Below the pieces are notes generated by a model, which was not told the origin of the DNA, searched no databases, and saw nothing but the letters and a program-made list of their open reading frames with translations. Shown piece by piece: positions 32,716 to 43,985 of a stretch of DNA of 64,000 nt (positions are counted from its first letter, which is position 1; the number at the start of each line of letters is the position of its first letter). This stretch comes from Chrysogorgia sp. JL179-B06 (taxonomy: Eukaryota > Cnidaria > Anthozoa > Scleralcyonacea > Chrysogorgiidae): NCBI GenBank assembly GCA_035772405.1, contig JAYKKM010000472.1:947501-1011500 (forward strand). Direction: 5' to 3'. The translations under genes and the position numbers were made by a program.

Positions 32716-33104
32716 GGCCAAGTAAAAAAATAAAGTAGTTTATTGTCCCCGCCCGCATCCTTTATTCCGGCCGCATCAAATTTTTTTTTATTTTTTATTT
32801 TATTTGCATCGAAAATCTGTTTTGTTTTTGGGGGCTTTTGCGCAACCTTTCGGCCATTTTTGTGCGATTCCGTATCTTCCGTTACCTTTCGGGACTTTTT
32901 GGTTTAGTTTTAGTTTTACACACCACAATTTGTTTTGACGCAATCCTGCATCAAAGCAGTTGTAGAGAAATCCATTCAAAAAAATAGGTTTTGGTAGGTG
33001 ATGGCCAATTCGGATAAGCCATCTTGAAAAAAAAATAAAAGCGCCCGCATTCTCCTTTTTTTTTGAAGATAGGACGATAAACTACTATGTTTTTTTACTT
33101 GGCC
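32716..33104. mobile_element. MITE with TTA target duplication (Harbinger-like)
   Basis: The ends GGCCAAGTAAAAAAATAAAG and its counterpart ending TTTTTTTACTTGGCC at 33104 form inverted repeats of about 33 bp with few mismatches. TTA flanks both sides (32713-32715, 33105-33107). TWA duplications and GGCC ends suit PIF/Harbinger MITEs. The 389-bp interior is non-coding. Confidence 0.75.
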
Positions 33105-33363
33105 TTATACACACATAGCCTTTCTCCATTCTTTTCAAAAATATTTAATTTTACCAGCGTTTAATAACTTAATGAATGGCTATGTGTGTACAGTACAAGT
33201 ATGTATTACTGTATATAACTTTCTAATATGAGCTTGGATTGGTATTTTGCATCGAAGCTCTCTTGTTTACTTGCATAAGTTCTTCCATTTTGAATAGTAT
33301 TTTTCAGCGACTATTCTCTGCTCATTGAGCCCCTCGCCCAGTGGGCGATGGTGCTAATATCGA

Positions 33364-34214
33364 TCAGCGTTTAGTTAGCCTGCATGGCGGCGTTACGGGG
33401 AGGGGGAAAGGCGAAGTGAGGAGGGAGGGAACGCCTGCACGAAAGACCCATGTTTTTGGATTTCCGCCCACATGAACTGTCAAAAACAACCAATCAGCGA
33501 CTAGCGGGCTTTCCTCAATGATTACAACATTTCGCTTCAGGCCGAATCGTGAAATATCCATGTCTGAAACTCCGTAAAAAGCTTGACTGCATCTGGTGGT
33601 CTCTTTATTCTGAAACGTCGAAGGAATTCTCCGAAGCCCAGAGAGCATTGTTGAAACACCTGAAGACAAGGACAAGGTAGAAATCACAATAATATAGCTG
33701 CTTCCCCTGCCGACTGATAATCACGCACTTGCACGAACGTCTGGTAAATCTACTAAATCCATAATCAAACTCTTGCCAAATCCCATTGGTAATACCATCA
33801 AAACATCTTTTCCTGCCAGCAACTCCCTCGTAGCAACTTTTTGTTCCTGTTTTAATTTAAAGCTACGACCAGCAACGAACTGAAGATCGGTTAAAGCTTT
33901 CGAAAGAAAATAATCTACCAACACAGGTTTTCTAAAGTCGCCATTTTTAAATGTTTATTTGTACCTTCCTTTGTACTTTCATGTAATTATGTAAATAAGC
34001 ATTGAGACAGCTGTAAAATGCGTATTATTCTTAAGAAATAAATTATTATTATTATATTATTTCCTGACAGGAAACTCCTCAATCAGAATTTAGCGTCCTC
34101 TGGTGGACATAGAAATCCAAAAACATGGGTCTTTCGTGCAGGCGTTCCATCCGCACTCACCCCAGTCCCCGCCCCCAATCCCTAAACGGCTGCTTTGCAG
34201 GCTAGCGTTTAGTC
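33364..34214. repeat. Inverted-repeat unit enclosing a helicase fragment
   Basis: The segment around 33430-33467 (ACGCCTGCACGAAAGACCCA onward) recurs inverted at about 34110-34146. Outer parts also correspond (GCGTTTAGTTAGCCTGCA against the complement of TGCAGGCTAGCGTTTAG). The arms are about 100 bp and diverged outside the core. Between them lie a RecQ-like fragment (minus) and, at about 33950-34060, a LINE-type tail ending in ATTATTATT repeats. Confidence 0.6.
33721..33924 (-). pseudogene. RecQ-type helicase fragment
   Basis: This 67-residue minus-strand ORF contains FKLKQEQKVATRELLAGKDV followed by LMVLPMGFGKSLI. This is the Q-motif and Walker A region of RecQ-like DEAD/DEAH helicases; the usual P-loop TG is MG here. 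Motifs II-VI are absent on both sides, so it is a captured or degenerate exon. Such fragments are often spread by repeats in cnidarian-type genomes. Confidence 0.5.
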
Positions 34215-36243
34215 TCTTATGCGAATCTATTTGTATATTTATATGCATCAACAGCCGTCCTTTTTGTTGGTTGTTGCCTTGGTAACAAAGGGAAATTACA
34301 GTGAATGAAGATTTGTGTTCAAAACTTCATAAAATGCAGTGTTCAAAAGATACCACTGGAAAGTCCTTGAACAACCACAATTGTGGTGTAAATAAGAAGT
34401 GATGAGGACAATTTGTGAAACTTTGAAAACACAAGTGAAATTAAACCTTAATTTTATTCATAAATAAGTTAGCTATGCACGTCAACAACATGAGCAAGCC
34501 AACTAAATGTCAAAACCAAGCATGAAAAATAACAATCCACTGAAAGTAAACGGTACATTACAACCAACTTTATCGAGTTAAACATCGACTAAGGACAGGG
34601 GAACTTGGATTTACAAGTAAAACAACATAATAACTTAAGTGTTTCCTGCTGCCATCTCAACCAATCAGGTACAAGTAATTTTGCCCTGAATTTAGGAAAA
34701 ATGCTCTCATTAGCTAATTATATTCAAGTAATTTTGCCCTCTATATGATTATCCTATATATGTACAGTGCTGGCAGTTTAGGGTGTAAAAACATGCAGAC
34801 TATAGCTGTGTTTATGACCTGGAAGTGGGCTACAATTTTGTAGTATAAACAAGAATTATTGTATAGTGGAACGATGTTCTAGCAGTTCTTGATGGAAAAA
34901 AAACAATCACGTAAAATATTATAAAACAATGGACTTATATTTAATATATCGTCGCCGACGTGCAAAAATTGCGTAAGTCGAATTTTGGCGATTTGGGATT
35001 TTTTCGCCGACGTGCAAAAATTGCGTAAGTCGAATTTTGGCGATTTGGGATTTTTTACCTATATAGGGAAAAAGACCCTCCGGATCCGATGGTGACATCC
35101 GTTTTTTTGTCAGCTGTCTAACTAAGCTAATAAAAGGTTCAATGAAAATGGCTAAGTCTATCCTGGCAAAAAATGTCATGCAAAACGGCGTATATCGGAA
35201 ATCGCAAGTTGCGACTTTTTTAAGCTGTAAAAGGTTGTAAAATTGCGTAACTCGAACAAAGATGGCGTATAAGGATTCCACGAGGTTTTGGAGAAGGTAA
35301 GTCTTCACTCTTTATCTTCTTTTCTCAGTAAATCCTATTAGTATAATTGCAATTTATAAATGATTGTAATTTTTTCAAATTCCGTTTATTCATCACTGCA
35401 GCAATGAATATATAATTTTTCGGCAAGCGACTTGTTTACATGACTGGCGAGCCAAGTTTGAGCTCGGAACAATGAATGCTAAAGTAGCTAAAGAAAGTTT
35501 ATTAACAAAACAAACGAAATAAAACTTTAACATTCATAGAGAGAATAACCAGCTTTTTTCTTGAATTATTTCAATTACTACTACTGTCAAAATAACTGTC
35601 AAAATAACTAGTACGAAAAAGTTTTTTTAAACTTCAGTGAATATTATTGTAGTGTTTTGAAGATCTGGCAAAGCCAAATAAGTTCTACAGATATATGTTA
35701 GAAAGGTTACGTTTTTCCCTTCAAATTGTTTTTTGTTACTTGTATATACCAGATATTATTGCCTCTGTTTGAAAATAGTCGAGATATTTTTCAAAAAAAT
35801 GGTTGCGTAAGTGATTGCACTATGGGGGGATCTGGGGAAGAAATATCAAGATTGAGCAGATCATGAGGGAGGGGATAGAACAAAAATATGGTCCAAAAAA
35901 AAAACCCATTCGTTTATAGTTCTCGTATTGATTGCAAGTTTTAATAAACTAAGAGTATATTTGTTCTGCCAACTCCTGCAGTAACGCATCAAGCAAACGT
36001 TTTCCTTGGTGAAATGGAATGGATATTTGCAAACCTATAGGATATTTTTTGTACGTTGTTGTTCAGAGGTGGCGAAGAAAAGGGATGGTCAGACACAAAC
36101 TACCCAACACAAAAAAATTGACAACGTTTGTTTCTATATTATATTTATCTTGGTCTATTTTACCCAATAAAAAATTGGTGTGGAACCGAAAATTTTGAAA
36201 AATACGACAGCATAAACAATCTGTCTTTTTGTTTCAGAATCAT
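34215..36243. other. Gene-poor stretch
   Basis: Apart from the 52-bp tandem duplication listed separately I see no gene. The minus-strand ORF at 34919-35308 is largely made of that duplication and has no recognisable domain. Confidence 0.3.
34953..35056. repeat. Perfect 52-bp tandem duplication
   Basis: The 52-bp unit starting CGCCGACGTGCAAAAATTGC occurs at 34953-35004 and 35005-35056. Confidence 0.9.
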
Positions 36244-36442
36244 TATGTCGAACTTCAGTGGTAAATTTCCGATGACATATGTCAGTCGCTGCCTGTACGC
36301 CGCACTGAGAATTTTAAATGAACAAGATGATCAGCCTGACACAGTGGCCTCAGACATAACGATTACCCCAGGCTCAGTGTCATCTTGCAGAGTTTTACAA
36401 GAAAGTGCATCAACGTATGTTGACAGAACTTTTGAAGCGTAG
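36244..36442 (+). CDS. Possible exon of an unknown gene
   Basis: A pyrimidine-rich acceptor (CTTTTTGTTTCAG) precedes an ATG at 36244 that opens a frame beginning MSNFSGKFPMTYVSRCLYAA and running about 66 codons. No domain is recognisable and no partner exon was found. The C- and A-rich repeats (CCACAACGA units) begin just after the stop. Confidence 0.2.
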
Positions 36443-36469
36443 TTTCTAAAACATGGAACGAGCCAACGA

Positions 36470-36550
36470 TCCACAACGAGCCCAAAACCACCCCACAACG
36501 AACAAAAAACACCTAATAAACCACAACGATCCAAAACGACCCACAATATT
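36470..36550. repeat. CCACAACGA-type simple repeat
   Basis: Imperfect repeats of CCACAACGA/CCAAAACGACC fill this stretch. Confidence 0.6.
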
Positions 36551-36938
36551 TTAAAACGACTCCCAACTACCAAAATAAATTTTCAAAATAGCCATTAACT
36601 CAAAACGTGATATACCCTTAACGTAGATTGGGTTTACTGCTATATATTTATTTTATTTTCTCTTTGCCACATACAAAATACAAGTAATACAAAAATACAA
36701 GTAATAACTTAAAATAATAAGTGTGGCAGGGTAACAGCAAAAAGCCAATTACTGCGGACCCGAACAACCAAAGAATAATTAAAATAATTAAATAATAACA
36801 ATAATTAAATTAAAAACAACATGTAATAGGAACGTGCAAACCACGAGCCTTGTTACAATGCACGCACACCGATTTCCATGTCCGAGAGTCCTCAGGATCG
36901 TAACAATTGGATAACGCAGTAACATAATATTTCTTAAG

Positions 36939-39900
36939 TTAGTTTTGAAAAACGATAGTGTTTGTTCTTTTGCGAAGGATATTAGGTAGGATGTTCCAGA
37001 TTCTAGTAACTCTATTCATATAGGAGGTTTGGTAAAGTTTTGTACGACAAAAGTGTTGTTGAAAAATGATCTCATCAGCAAAAGCTGAGGAACGTGTTGT
37101 TTTATTACATAATTTACGCTTGGGTAACACTTCGGGATCAATGTGAACCAAACCATTTTCTGTCTTGAAAAGCATAACCAAATCCAAGAACTCATGCCAG
37201 GCAAATGGGAAGCAAATTAGATTTTGTTAATCTCTCTTGATATGTGTCAGTGCAGCGAAATGGCAAGTTAAGAATAAACTTGGTGGCTCTGCGTTGTACT
37301 TTCTCCAATCGCTTGATGAGCAAACTAGTTCGAGGTGTCCATATTTGCATTCCATATCCAAGGTGAGATCTTACCAAAGCCAGATACAATGAACGACGAA
37401 CAGAAGCGCTCTTGATTTCTACAGTCAATCTCCGAACATATCCCAGTAATTGATTGGCTTTAGCACACTGGACTAGCACCTGTTTTTTCCATCCGAGATC
37501 GGATGAAATCCATACTCCCAGGTCCCGAGACTCGTGATAATTTCGAAGACAATTGCCATTCATGGAGTAAGGCCAGATTATTGGATTCTTTTTCCTGGAT
37601 ATAATTTGTACTTTACATTTTTGGGTATTAAATGGAATACCATAGGAAGAGGACCACGTGGTTAAATTGTCTAAATCAGATGGTAGATGGACAGCATTCG
37701 TTAAATTAGATATCGATTGAAAAATCTTAGTGTCATCTGCAAATGATGCTAATTTCGATGAGGATACATAATCTGGTAAAGTATTAACATAAAGTAGAAA
37801 TAAAATAGGGCCTAAAACAGAGCCCTGAGGGACACCGGATGTCACTTGTATAGCATTCGATATTTCACTAAGCACCGTTACTCTTTGCCGACGATTGGTC
37901 AGATATGATTGGACCCATTGCACAACATCAGTAGGTAGGCCATATTGTTACAATAGTTCTGATTAGAACATGATGGCTAACTCTGTCGAAAGCCTTCGAC
38001 ATATCTAAGTAGATTAGATCTACCTGACCAGAGGAATCAAGTTGTTTCCCAATAAATTCCAAGACTTCTAAGAGTTGTGTGTTACAGGATTTTCCTGGTG
38101 TAAAACCATGCTGGGTATTATTAATGATATTGAAAACCTGATATTTGATCAACGTTAAAATACACCTTTCCATAACTTTGGAGATGACACTTAATAGCAA
38201 TATTGGTCTATAATTCTCTACATGAGTTTTCTCACCGCTTTTAAACACTGGAACAATGTTCGCCAAGTTGTAGCGATTGATTAAATAAAGCACAGAGAGA
38301 TGGTGTAATTTCATGTGCAGTTTCTTTCAAAATATGTGCAGGTATTCCATCTGGACCAAGTGCTTTGTTTATGTCCAGAGAGACCAATATTTGACCAATC
38401 ATATGATGAGAGATATAAGCCGGAGGATGAGGAATTGTAGACGAAAATTGTTGCATCCGTACAGGCGACTCTACAGGAGTAGCAGTATTCGCGATGCAAA
38501 ATAATCATTAAAAAGATTGGCAATGTTAAGAGGTGTATCAGCAGTAACTCTAGTATTATCATTATTATCATTAGATGCTGTTGACATAGTCCGAGGAATA
38601 GAACTGGATTTGGTTTTAAATTTAAACAAAGACCAAAATCGTTTTGGGTTTGTCTGGAGAACATTACCAACTGTCAAATAGAATTCCTTCCTACTTTCTC
38701 TTAAAAGGCGTTTAATAAGTGATCGAAGAGAAGTAAATTTCTCTCTTAGGTCAGTAGTAGGATGGCGTAAAAGTTTGTGACGTATCGTTCATTTCTTATT
38801 TATTAAGTGCATTATTTCACTGTTTATCCAAGGCGAATGATTCCGTTTCTTTAACAATTTATGTGGAACAAAATCTTTGACAGCGGCAAGATAAGAGTCT
38901 TTCCAACTGGCCCAGGCTTCGTTAATATCATCGTTAGTATTTACAAAATTAGAAAGGTTTAAAGAATTAAGGGCAGAACGAAGTCCATCAAAATCCGCTT
39001 CACGATAATCGTAGATAAATCTTGTTGTTTTGATAGGTTGTTGAACATACATTAGCAAGTCAAATATAATAACCGAGTGATCTGTTGCAACTCCAGCCAC
39101 CTCAGGGGAAATAGTTTCACATATCTTGATTTTCTCTGGTATATTAGATATAACCAAATCCAAGATATTGTCTCCTCTAGTTGCTGAAGTAATCGATTGA
39201 TCCAAGAAGTAACCTTTAATAATTCAACGAAGGCAATCTCTTTTGTGCCTGTTATATTTTCTTTGCAGTCCCAATGGATTTGAGGTAGGTTGAAGTCGCC
39301 AGCGATAATTAAGTAGTCATAAACATCAAGCAAACCACTTAAATACGAGTTGAATTCATCAACCCAAACAAGGTCTGAATTGGGTGGTCTATAACTAGAA
39401 CAAACTAAGAATTTGAAGCCCGAGCATGATATAACTTCAACCGCTACCACTTCTCTATTGCAAGATACATTAATTTCCCGTATAGAAACAAATGAGGTAG
39501 ACTTAACTGCTATGAGAACACCACCACCACGCGAATCTCTGTCGTTCCTGAAGATTGAATAATCAGAGTTGAGAATTTCAGCATTGTAGATATCTTTATT
39601 TAACCACGTTTCGTTGACAAAAACCAGATCGCTATCTTCAGAGTAAACAAGATCTTGGAACTTTTGCATATTATACGGACTTTTTAAACTTCGTGCATTG
39701 AAAAGTAAGCAACTAAGTGGAGCGTTTCTTCTATTACTTATTGGTCCAGGATTAGGTTGGATATCTCCATGCAGCATAAGTAGAAGTGACAAAAGAACTG
39801 TTAATTGAATGCTCGAAGTAGTCTTCTTTGATCTGCTGAACTTCAAAACGGCCGTTCCACACCATTGGTAATTTGAGCTTAGTCTTGAAATAGCTTCTAG

Positions 39901-40053
39901 TCCAACAGATACAGGGTCCATATTCACTAAATGTATTTGGAAATTACGACCAGATTTATGCATATTGTGGCACTGATTTCCAGAACCATACGAAAGGATT
40001 TTACCTAGAAATATCAGAACACAAACCGGAGATCGAAAATGTACACCCGCCAT
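36939..40053 (-). pseudogene. LINE ORF: APE endonuclease and reverse transcriptase
   Basis: The first piece (40053-39052) contains HGDIQPNPGP, then LLFNARSLKSPYNMQKFQ, FVNETWLNKDI, GGGVLIAVKSTSF and AGDFNLPQIHWDC. The endonuclease continues in another frame (39205-38789: ATDHSVIIFD, then HSPWINSEIM). RT follows in pieces: KALGPDGIPAHILKE (38456-38241), NYRPILLLSVISKVMERC and YLDMSKAFDRVSH (38314-37928), then SGVPQGSVLGPILFLL and ASFADDTKIF (37923-37192), and a C-terminal piece (37187-36939). At least five frameshifts make it inactive. The degree of decay is higher than in the 15.9-19.0 kb copy. Confidence 0.8.
39742..39771 (-). other. 2A-like motif, NPGP intact
   Basis: The translated HGDIQPNPGP follows a leucine-rich stretch at about residue 95 of the LINE ORF. 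The NPG/P end is intact and the upstream D-I-x-x fits the 2A pattern, with Gln at the usual Glu position. Confidence 0.65.
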
Positions 40054-40607
40054 GATATATAAATTTTAACTCGCCTATAAATAAAATCAATTTCAATTTA
40101 ATATTTTAACTATATTAGTATACGGAATACAATTACTGTAGAAATCCACTGGTAGAATCTTTCCTCCACGTGTGCACTTCGCTTGGCCACGCGCTCCCTC
40201 CGGAGTGGTCGACTTGTGGCAAGTCTAGCACTTCGCCTGCACAACGACGAAGCTAATTTCCTTAGTTTGATCACGTGTCAATCTCCCTAGCGCTCGACTA
40301 TTTCCGGCAACATGACTTCTGGGTCAGCTATGGTTTATTCTGTGATTGAGTCATGTTGCCGTAAATAATCGAGCGCTTGGGAGATTGACACGTGATCAAA
40401 CTCAGGAAATTAGCTTCGTCGTTGTGCACGCATGGAGGAAAGATTCTACCAGTGGATTTCTACAGTAATCAGTATTCCGTATACTAATATAGTTAAAATA
40501 TTAAATAATTTAAATTGACTTTATTTTGTAGGCTATCGCAGTAAATCCAATCTATGTTAAGGGTATATCACGTTTTGAGTTAATGTCCATTTTTAACCAT
40601 TGTTTAA

Positions 40608-40656
40608 GTGATATTTGAAAATTGTGCCAAAATTTGGCACAATTTTCAAATATCAC
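40608..40656. repeat. 49-bp palindrome
   Basis: GTGATATTTGAAAATTGTGC is followed by a seven-base A/T centre region and its exact reverse complement, giving arms of at least 22 bp. Confidence 0.9.
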
Positions 40657-41030
40657 GAGCAGCGTAAATCCTTAATTGCACGAGCAAAATCATACGATTA
40701 CTCATTTATTATATGCATGACAAAATTACGACACGTACGCTTCATCTTCTTCCAAGTCTTTAAAAATGTCTTGTCTCATTAGTTGACAACAAACCTTTTC
40801 ACTCTTGGTGTTCTTTGTACTCATTTCAAAATATTTACATGGAATTTTTAACTCCTAGTGTATCACGAGTCGTTGGAAAAGTGAAAATTTTCCATTGTGA
40901 AAACTTTCATTTATTGTCAAACTTGTTCCCAGTGTCTTCTCTCTTTTCATTTATTGCACTCGAGTGCAATAAATGATTTTATTGCACTCCTCTCAGCCAA
41001 TCAGAATCCAGTAATTTTTTCATGTATATA
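40657..41030. other. Non-coding stretch
   Basis: A short imperfect inverted motif, CTCGAGTGCAATAAATGATTTTATTGCACTC (about 40959-40989), would form a hairpin. Nothing else is supported. Confidence 0.35.
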
Positions 41031-42229
41031 ATAAAGAAACAAACCGTATAAGAATTATGAAATAACGTTTATATATATCTTTCAATTCTTATTTCTGTTT
41101 GCTGTGAAGCAATGTGCAAATATTATGTGTTGAAAGTTTGAAAACTGGTTTAATAATTAGAAGTCAAGTTATTTTGTTGAAAGTTTAAAATTGAAGGCTG
41201 TGTTCAACAAGTGAATATTTGGCAAAGATAATTTAAGTTTTATCCTGACCTTCTGGTAAAAAAAATACAGGAAATACAGGAAATAGCCATATTCCAAACA
41301 ACCCAATTAATTTTATTTTGCTGGTTAAAACTAATAAGTTAATAACAGTACTTCCTTAGCAATAATAGACGGGATCAATAATAATTGTGGCTTTCAACTG
41401 TAGGCAAAAGAAATTATTGTACTGAATTCCCAACCCACATACTATATTGGCTTTTCTCCCACACTGAAGTTAAATTGATTGATTAAGATTCTTGGGGGAT
41501 AATGTTACTGCATGGTTAATTCAGTGCAAATAATTTGTGGCAAATTATTAATTGTGCTGATAAATAGTACTATACAAATAGATACCTGGAGGACACTATA
41601 GGCATGTGCCAGGGGCTCCACAATTAGTGTCCGTGTTTTTGCCAGTATGACATATGTGTGATAATGTGTCATATAGTGTTGTTGTCATGACGTGTGGACG
41701 TATATTATTATATTATTATATCATAAGAATTCAGAATAACAAGATTCTTTACCAGCTACCTATGTTAACTATCCTATTTTTGTGTTTGTGCGTGATATTA
41801 TCAAGATATTTCCAGTTCAGCCTGACTTCAGATCAGCTTGAATCATTATGGATCAGTATAGGTCTAATTGGTCTCATGTAAATGCTTAAATCCTGCAGTT
41901 ACAGTGTATTTGGAATAAGGTTATACTTAACTGATTACTGTATTTTTTGTCCAGACAATTATTTATTGGAAATTAATATATAGAAAAGGTTTTGTTGTGC
42001 TAGAAGACCAAGATAAGACTTAAATTATCTGCCAAATATTCACTTGTTGAACACAGCCTTCAATTTTAAACTTTCAACAAAATAACTTGACTTTGCATTA
42101 TTAAACCATAGTTTTCAAACTTTCAATACATAATATTTGCACATTACTTCACAGCAAACAGAAATAAGAATTCAAAGAGATATATATATAAACGTTATTT
42201 CATAATTCTTATACGGTTTGTTTCTTTAT
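41031..42229. mobile_element. Non-autonomous element with roughly 210-bp terminal inverted repeats
   Basis: The left end, ATAAAGAAACAAACCGTATA onward, is mirrored at the right end (to 42229) over about 210 bp, through GAAGGCTGTGTTCAACAAGT near 41192 and its complement near 42045. Small indels separate the arms. The interior of about 750 bp has no convincing coding capacity; the ORF at 41654-41881 has no recognisable domain. No target duplication longer than a few A/T bases is visible. Confidence 0.75.
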
Positions 42230-43363
42230 ACAACGAATTTTTGCAGTCTGTTGTGAAGAAAACTTTAGCTGGAAAAGAACATGAAAAAAACTTTTGTCTA
42301 CCACGCTAGCCTTGTACTATGCCCAAATACAGTTCAAATGATTGTCAGTGATTTCATTCATGTTATTAGAATGGTTTTATGTTGAAAGCGATGAGAGTGG
42401 TTCATGGTCAAACATTGTGCTTTCAAACAAACGAAGTATCCATACCTGAAATCTTCAACGATGCAGTCAACATTGATTTTCTCGGAAAGATTATTGAATT
42501 GACGTCGGAAAATTGGTGGGCAGGAAGTTGAACTGAGTTGTTAAATAAACAAGTTGAAATCTAAACTTTTCTCTCAGTAAAAGCAAAAAAAATCTGCCAA
42601 AACTATCACCTTTCGTCTTCTCAAAATAGAACTTTTAGTAGTTTTCGTACTCGGGGCACACGCGATTTGCCAGCAAAAAATGGCGGATTAGGCCTGGTCG
42701 CATAGCGTGAGAAAGGCTAATTGTCGGCAATTATCGTCAAAGACCGCAACTCGTCGTAACGTCTACAAAATTGTCTCTATCTTTTAGGTTTTTCGTAAAA
42801 TGACAATAACTAAATGAAATAAAATTATCAAACCATTTAAAACTTGATTGAAAATAACTTCAGAATATTGAAATTTACAAATGATCTTCGCAGAGATTGT
42901 ACGATTCAAAGCGCTTTTTTCAATTTTACCACTGTGGCACTTATGAAGCAGATTTGTCTTGTTAGACTTTGATTTTTATTCCGATGACGTTTTCGAAGGA
43001 AAAGAGAACAGGGACACTTTTAAAAGGATTCAAAGGTCCACTAAACTATTAAAATTCGTACTAAAATCAAGAGACAAAAATACGAACCAACGTAATTTGC
43101 ACTATTGCGAGTTTTACCAAAAGATACTTTTAGAAAACAAAAAAGCATCATGAAGAAATATTATTGTTGTTTCGGGAAACATGTAAACTTGAAACAAAAA
43201 CAAAGTTAAATGCCCCAATTGGCTCTTGATCGGATACTTTGAGCTCTAAAAATAGCCCAAATCTTACTTTTTGTGTTGTTTGCTCCCTGTCACTCAAAAA
43301 CAAAGTTGTTTTTCAGTTTTGCGGCCCTAGCAGACTGGTATCGAATAATCTGATTGGTTCCTC
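42230..43363. other. Gene-poor stretch
   Basis: A 64-residue plus-strand ORF at 42959-43153 (MLDFDFYSDDVFEGKENRD...) could be an exon but has no flanking signal I can rely on. Nothing else is seen. Confidence 0.25.
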
Positions 43364-43373
43364 GCAGATGATC

Positions 43374-43975
43374 ATAGGTGTACGAGACGGGGGCTGGGGG
43401 GGCTGCAGCTCCCCCAGTTGTCCAAAAAATTAGCTATTCGGGCAAAAATGGTCCTGTATTAAATTATTCTAATATTTGAATGCAACTTAATGACATTATA
43501 ACGGATTCTCATTGAGGGAAATCTGGGATTTCATTGTCGTTAATTTAGCAATCGTTAAAAGTGGCATATAGCCATGCTTTGGTTCGGGCGTTGTCTAAAC
43601 GTAATTTGTACATTTGGTTTTGTGGCTAATTGCTTTTCCTTCCTTCTCTTCTGCCATCGTGCAATGCATTCTCTATGCATTTCAGGAGAGATATCCATGC
43701 GGTCTAAATTTGGAAAATCTGTGTTACTTTAACGGTAATTAAATACTTCGAATCCCCGCACACTGCCGGGGCTGCAAAAACGAGAAAAGTGCCCTCAAAT
43801 TGCAGGAAATACACTTTCAGGGAATCACAAATTCAAAAATTTTCTCGGGGGAGCATGTGTAATAATGCTTAGGCTAAATGATGGCAATTCGTGTTCTTAA
43901 GTAATATTGACGTCATCATTTATTCGGGCAAGTTATGCTCAGTCCCCCCCTACAAAATTTTGCCCGTACGCCTAT
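43374..43975. mobile_element. MITE with 10-bp target duplication (Mutator-like)
   Basis: The ends ATAGGTGTACG (43374-43384) and CGTACGCCTAT (43965-43975) are inverted with one mismatch. They are flanked by GCAGATGATC at 43364-43373 and at 43976-43985. A 10-bp duplication suits Mutator-like elements. The ends carry G-rich and C-rich tracts respectively, and the 602-bp interior is non-coding. Confidence 0.75.
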
Positions 43976-43985
43976 GCAGATGATC

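Larger units (their letters stand above)
36642..40068 (-). mobile_element. LINE with intact 2A-like motif, inserted in a palindromic element
   Basis: Coding sequence runs from 40053 down to 36939 on the minus strand: N-terminal 2A-like region, APE endonuclease, RT and C-terminal domain. The insertion splits the left arm of a fold-back element, which gives approximate boundaries. The layout is the same as that of the LINE at 15.67-19.16 kb, but the sequence is clearly diverged. Group: Jockey/CR1/L2-like. Confidence 0.8.
36593..40586. mobile_element. Palindromic (fold-back) element interrupted by a LINE
   Basis: The outer left sequence AACTCAAAACGTGATATACC (36599 onward, ending TTTACTGC at about 36641) is mirrored at about 40533-40576 (ending ATATCACGTTTTGAGTT). 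Further inside, 40071-40312 is mirrored by 40340-40537. The left arm is therefore split: its outer 45-50 bp lies left of the LINE and the rest to the right. Without the LINE the element would be roughly 565 bp and almost entirely palindromic. A 60-bp insert near 40175-40238 is unique to the left arm. Confidence 0.7.

Noticed and set aside
34919..35308. 129-codon minus-strand ORF
   Set aside because: Made up in part of a 52-bp tandem duplication; 52 is not divisible by three and no domain is seen.
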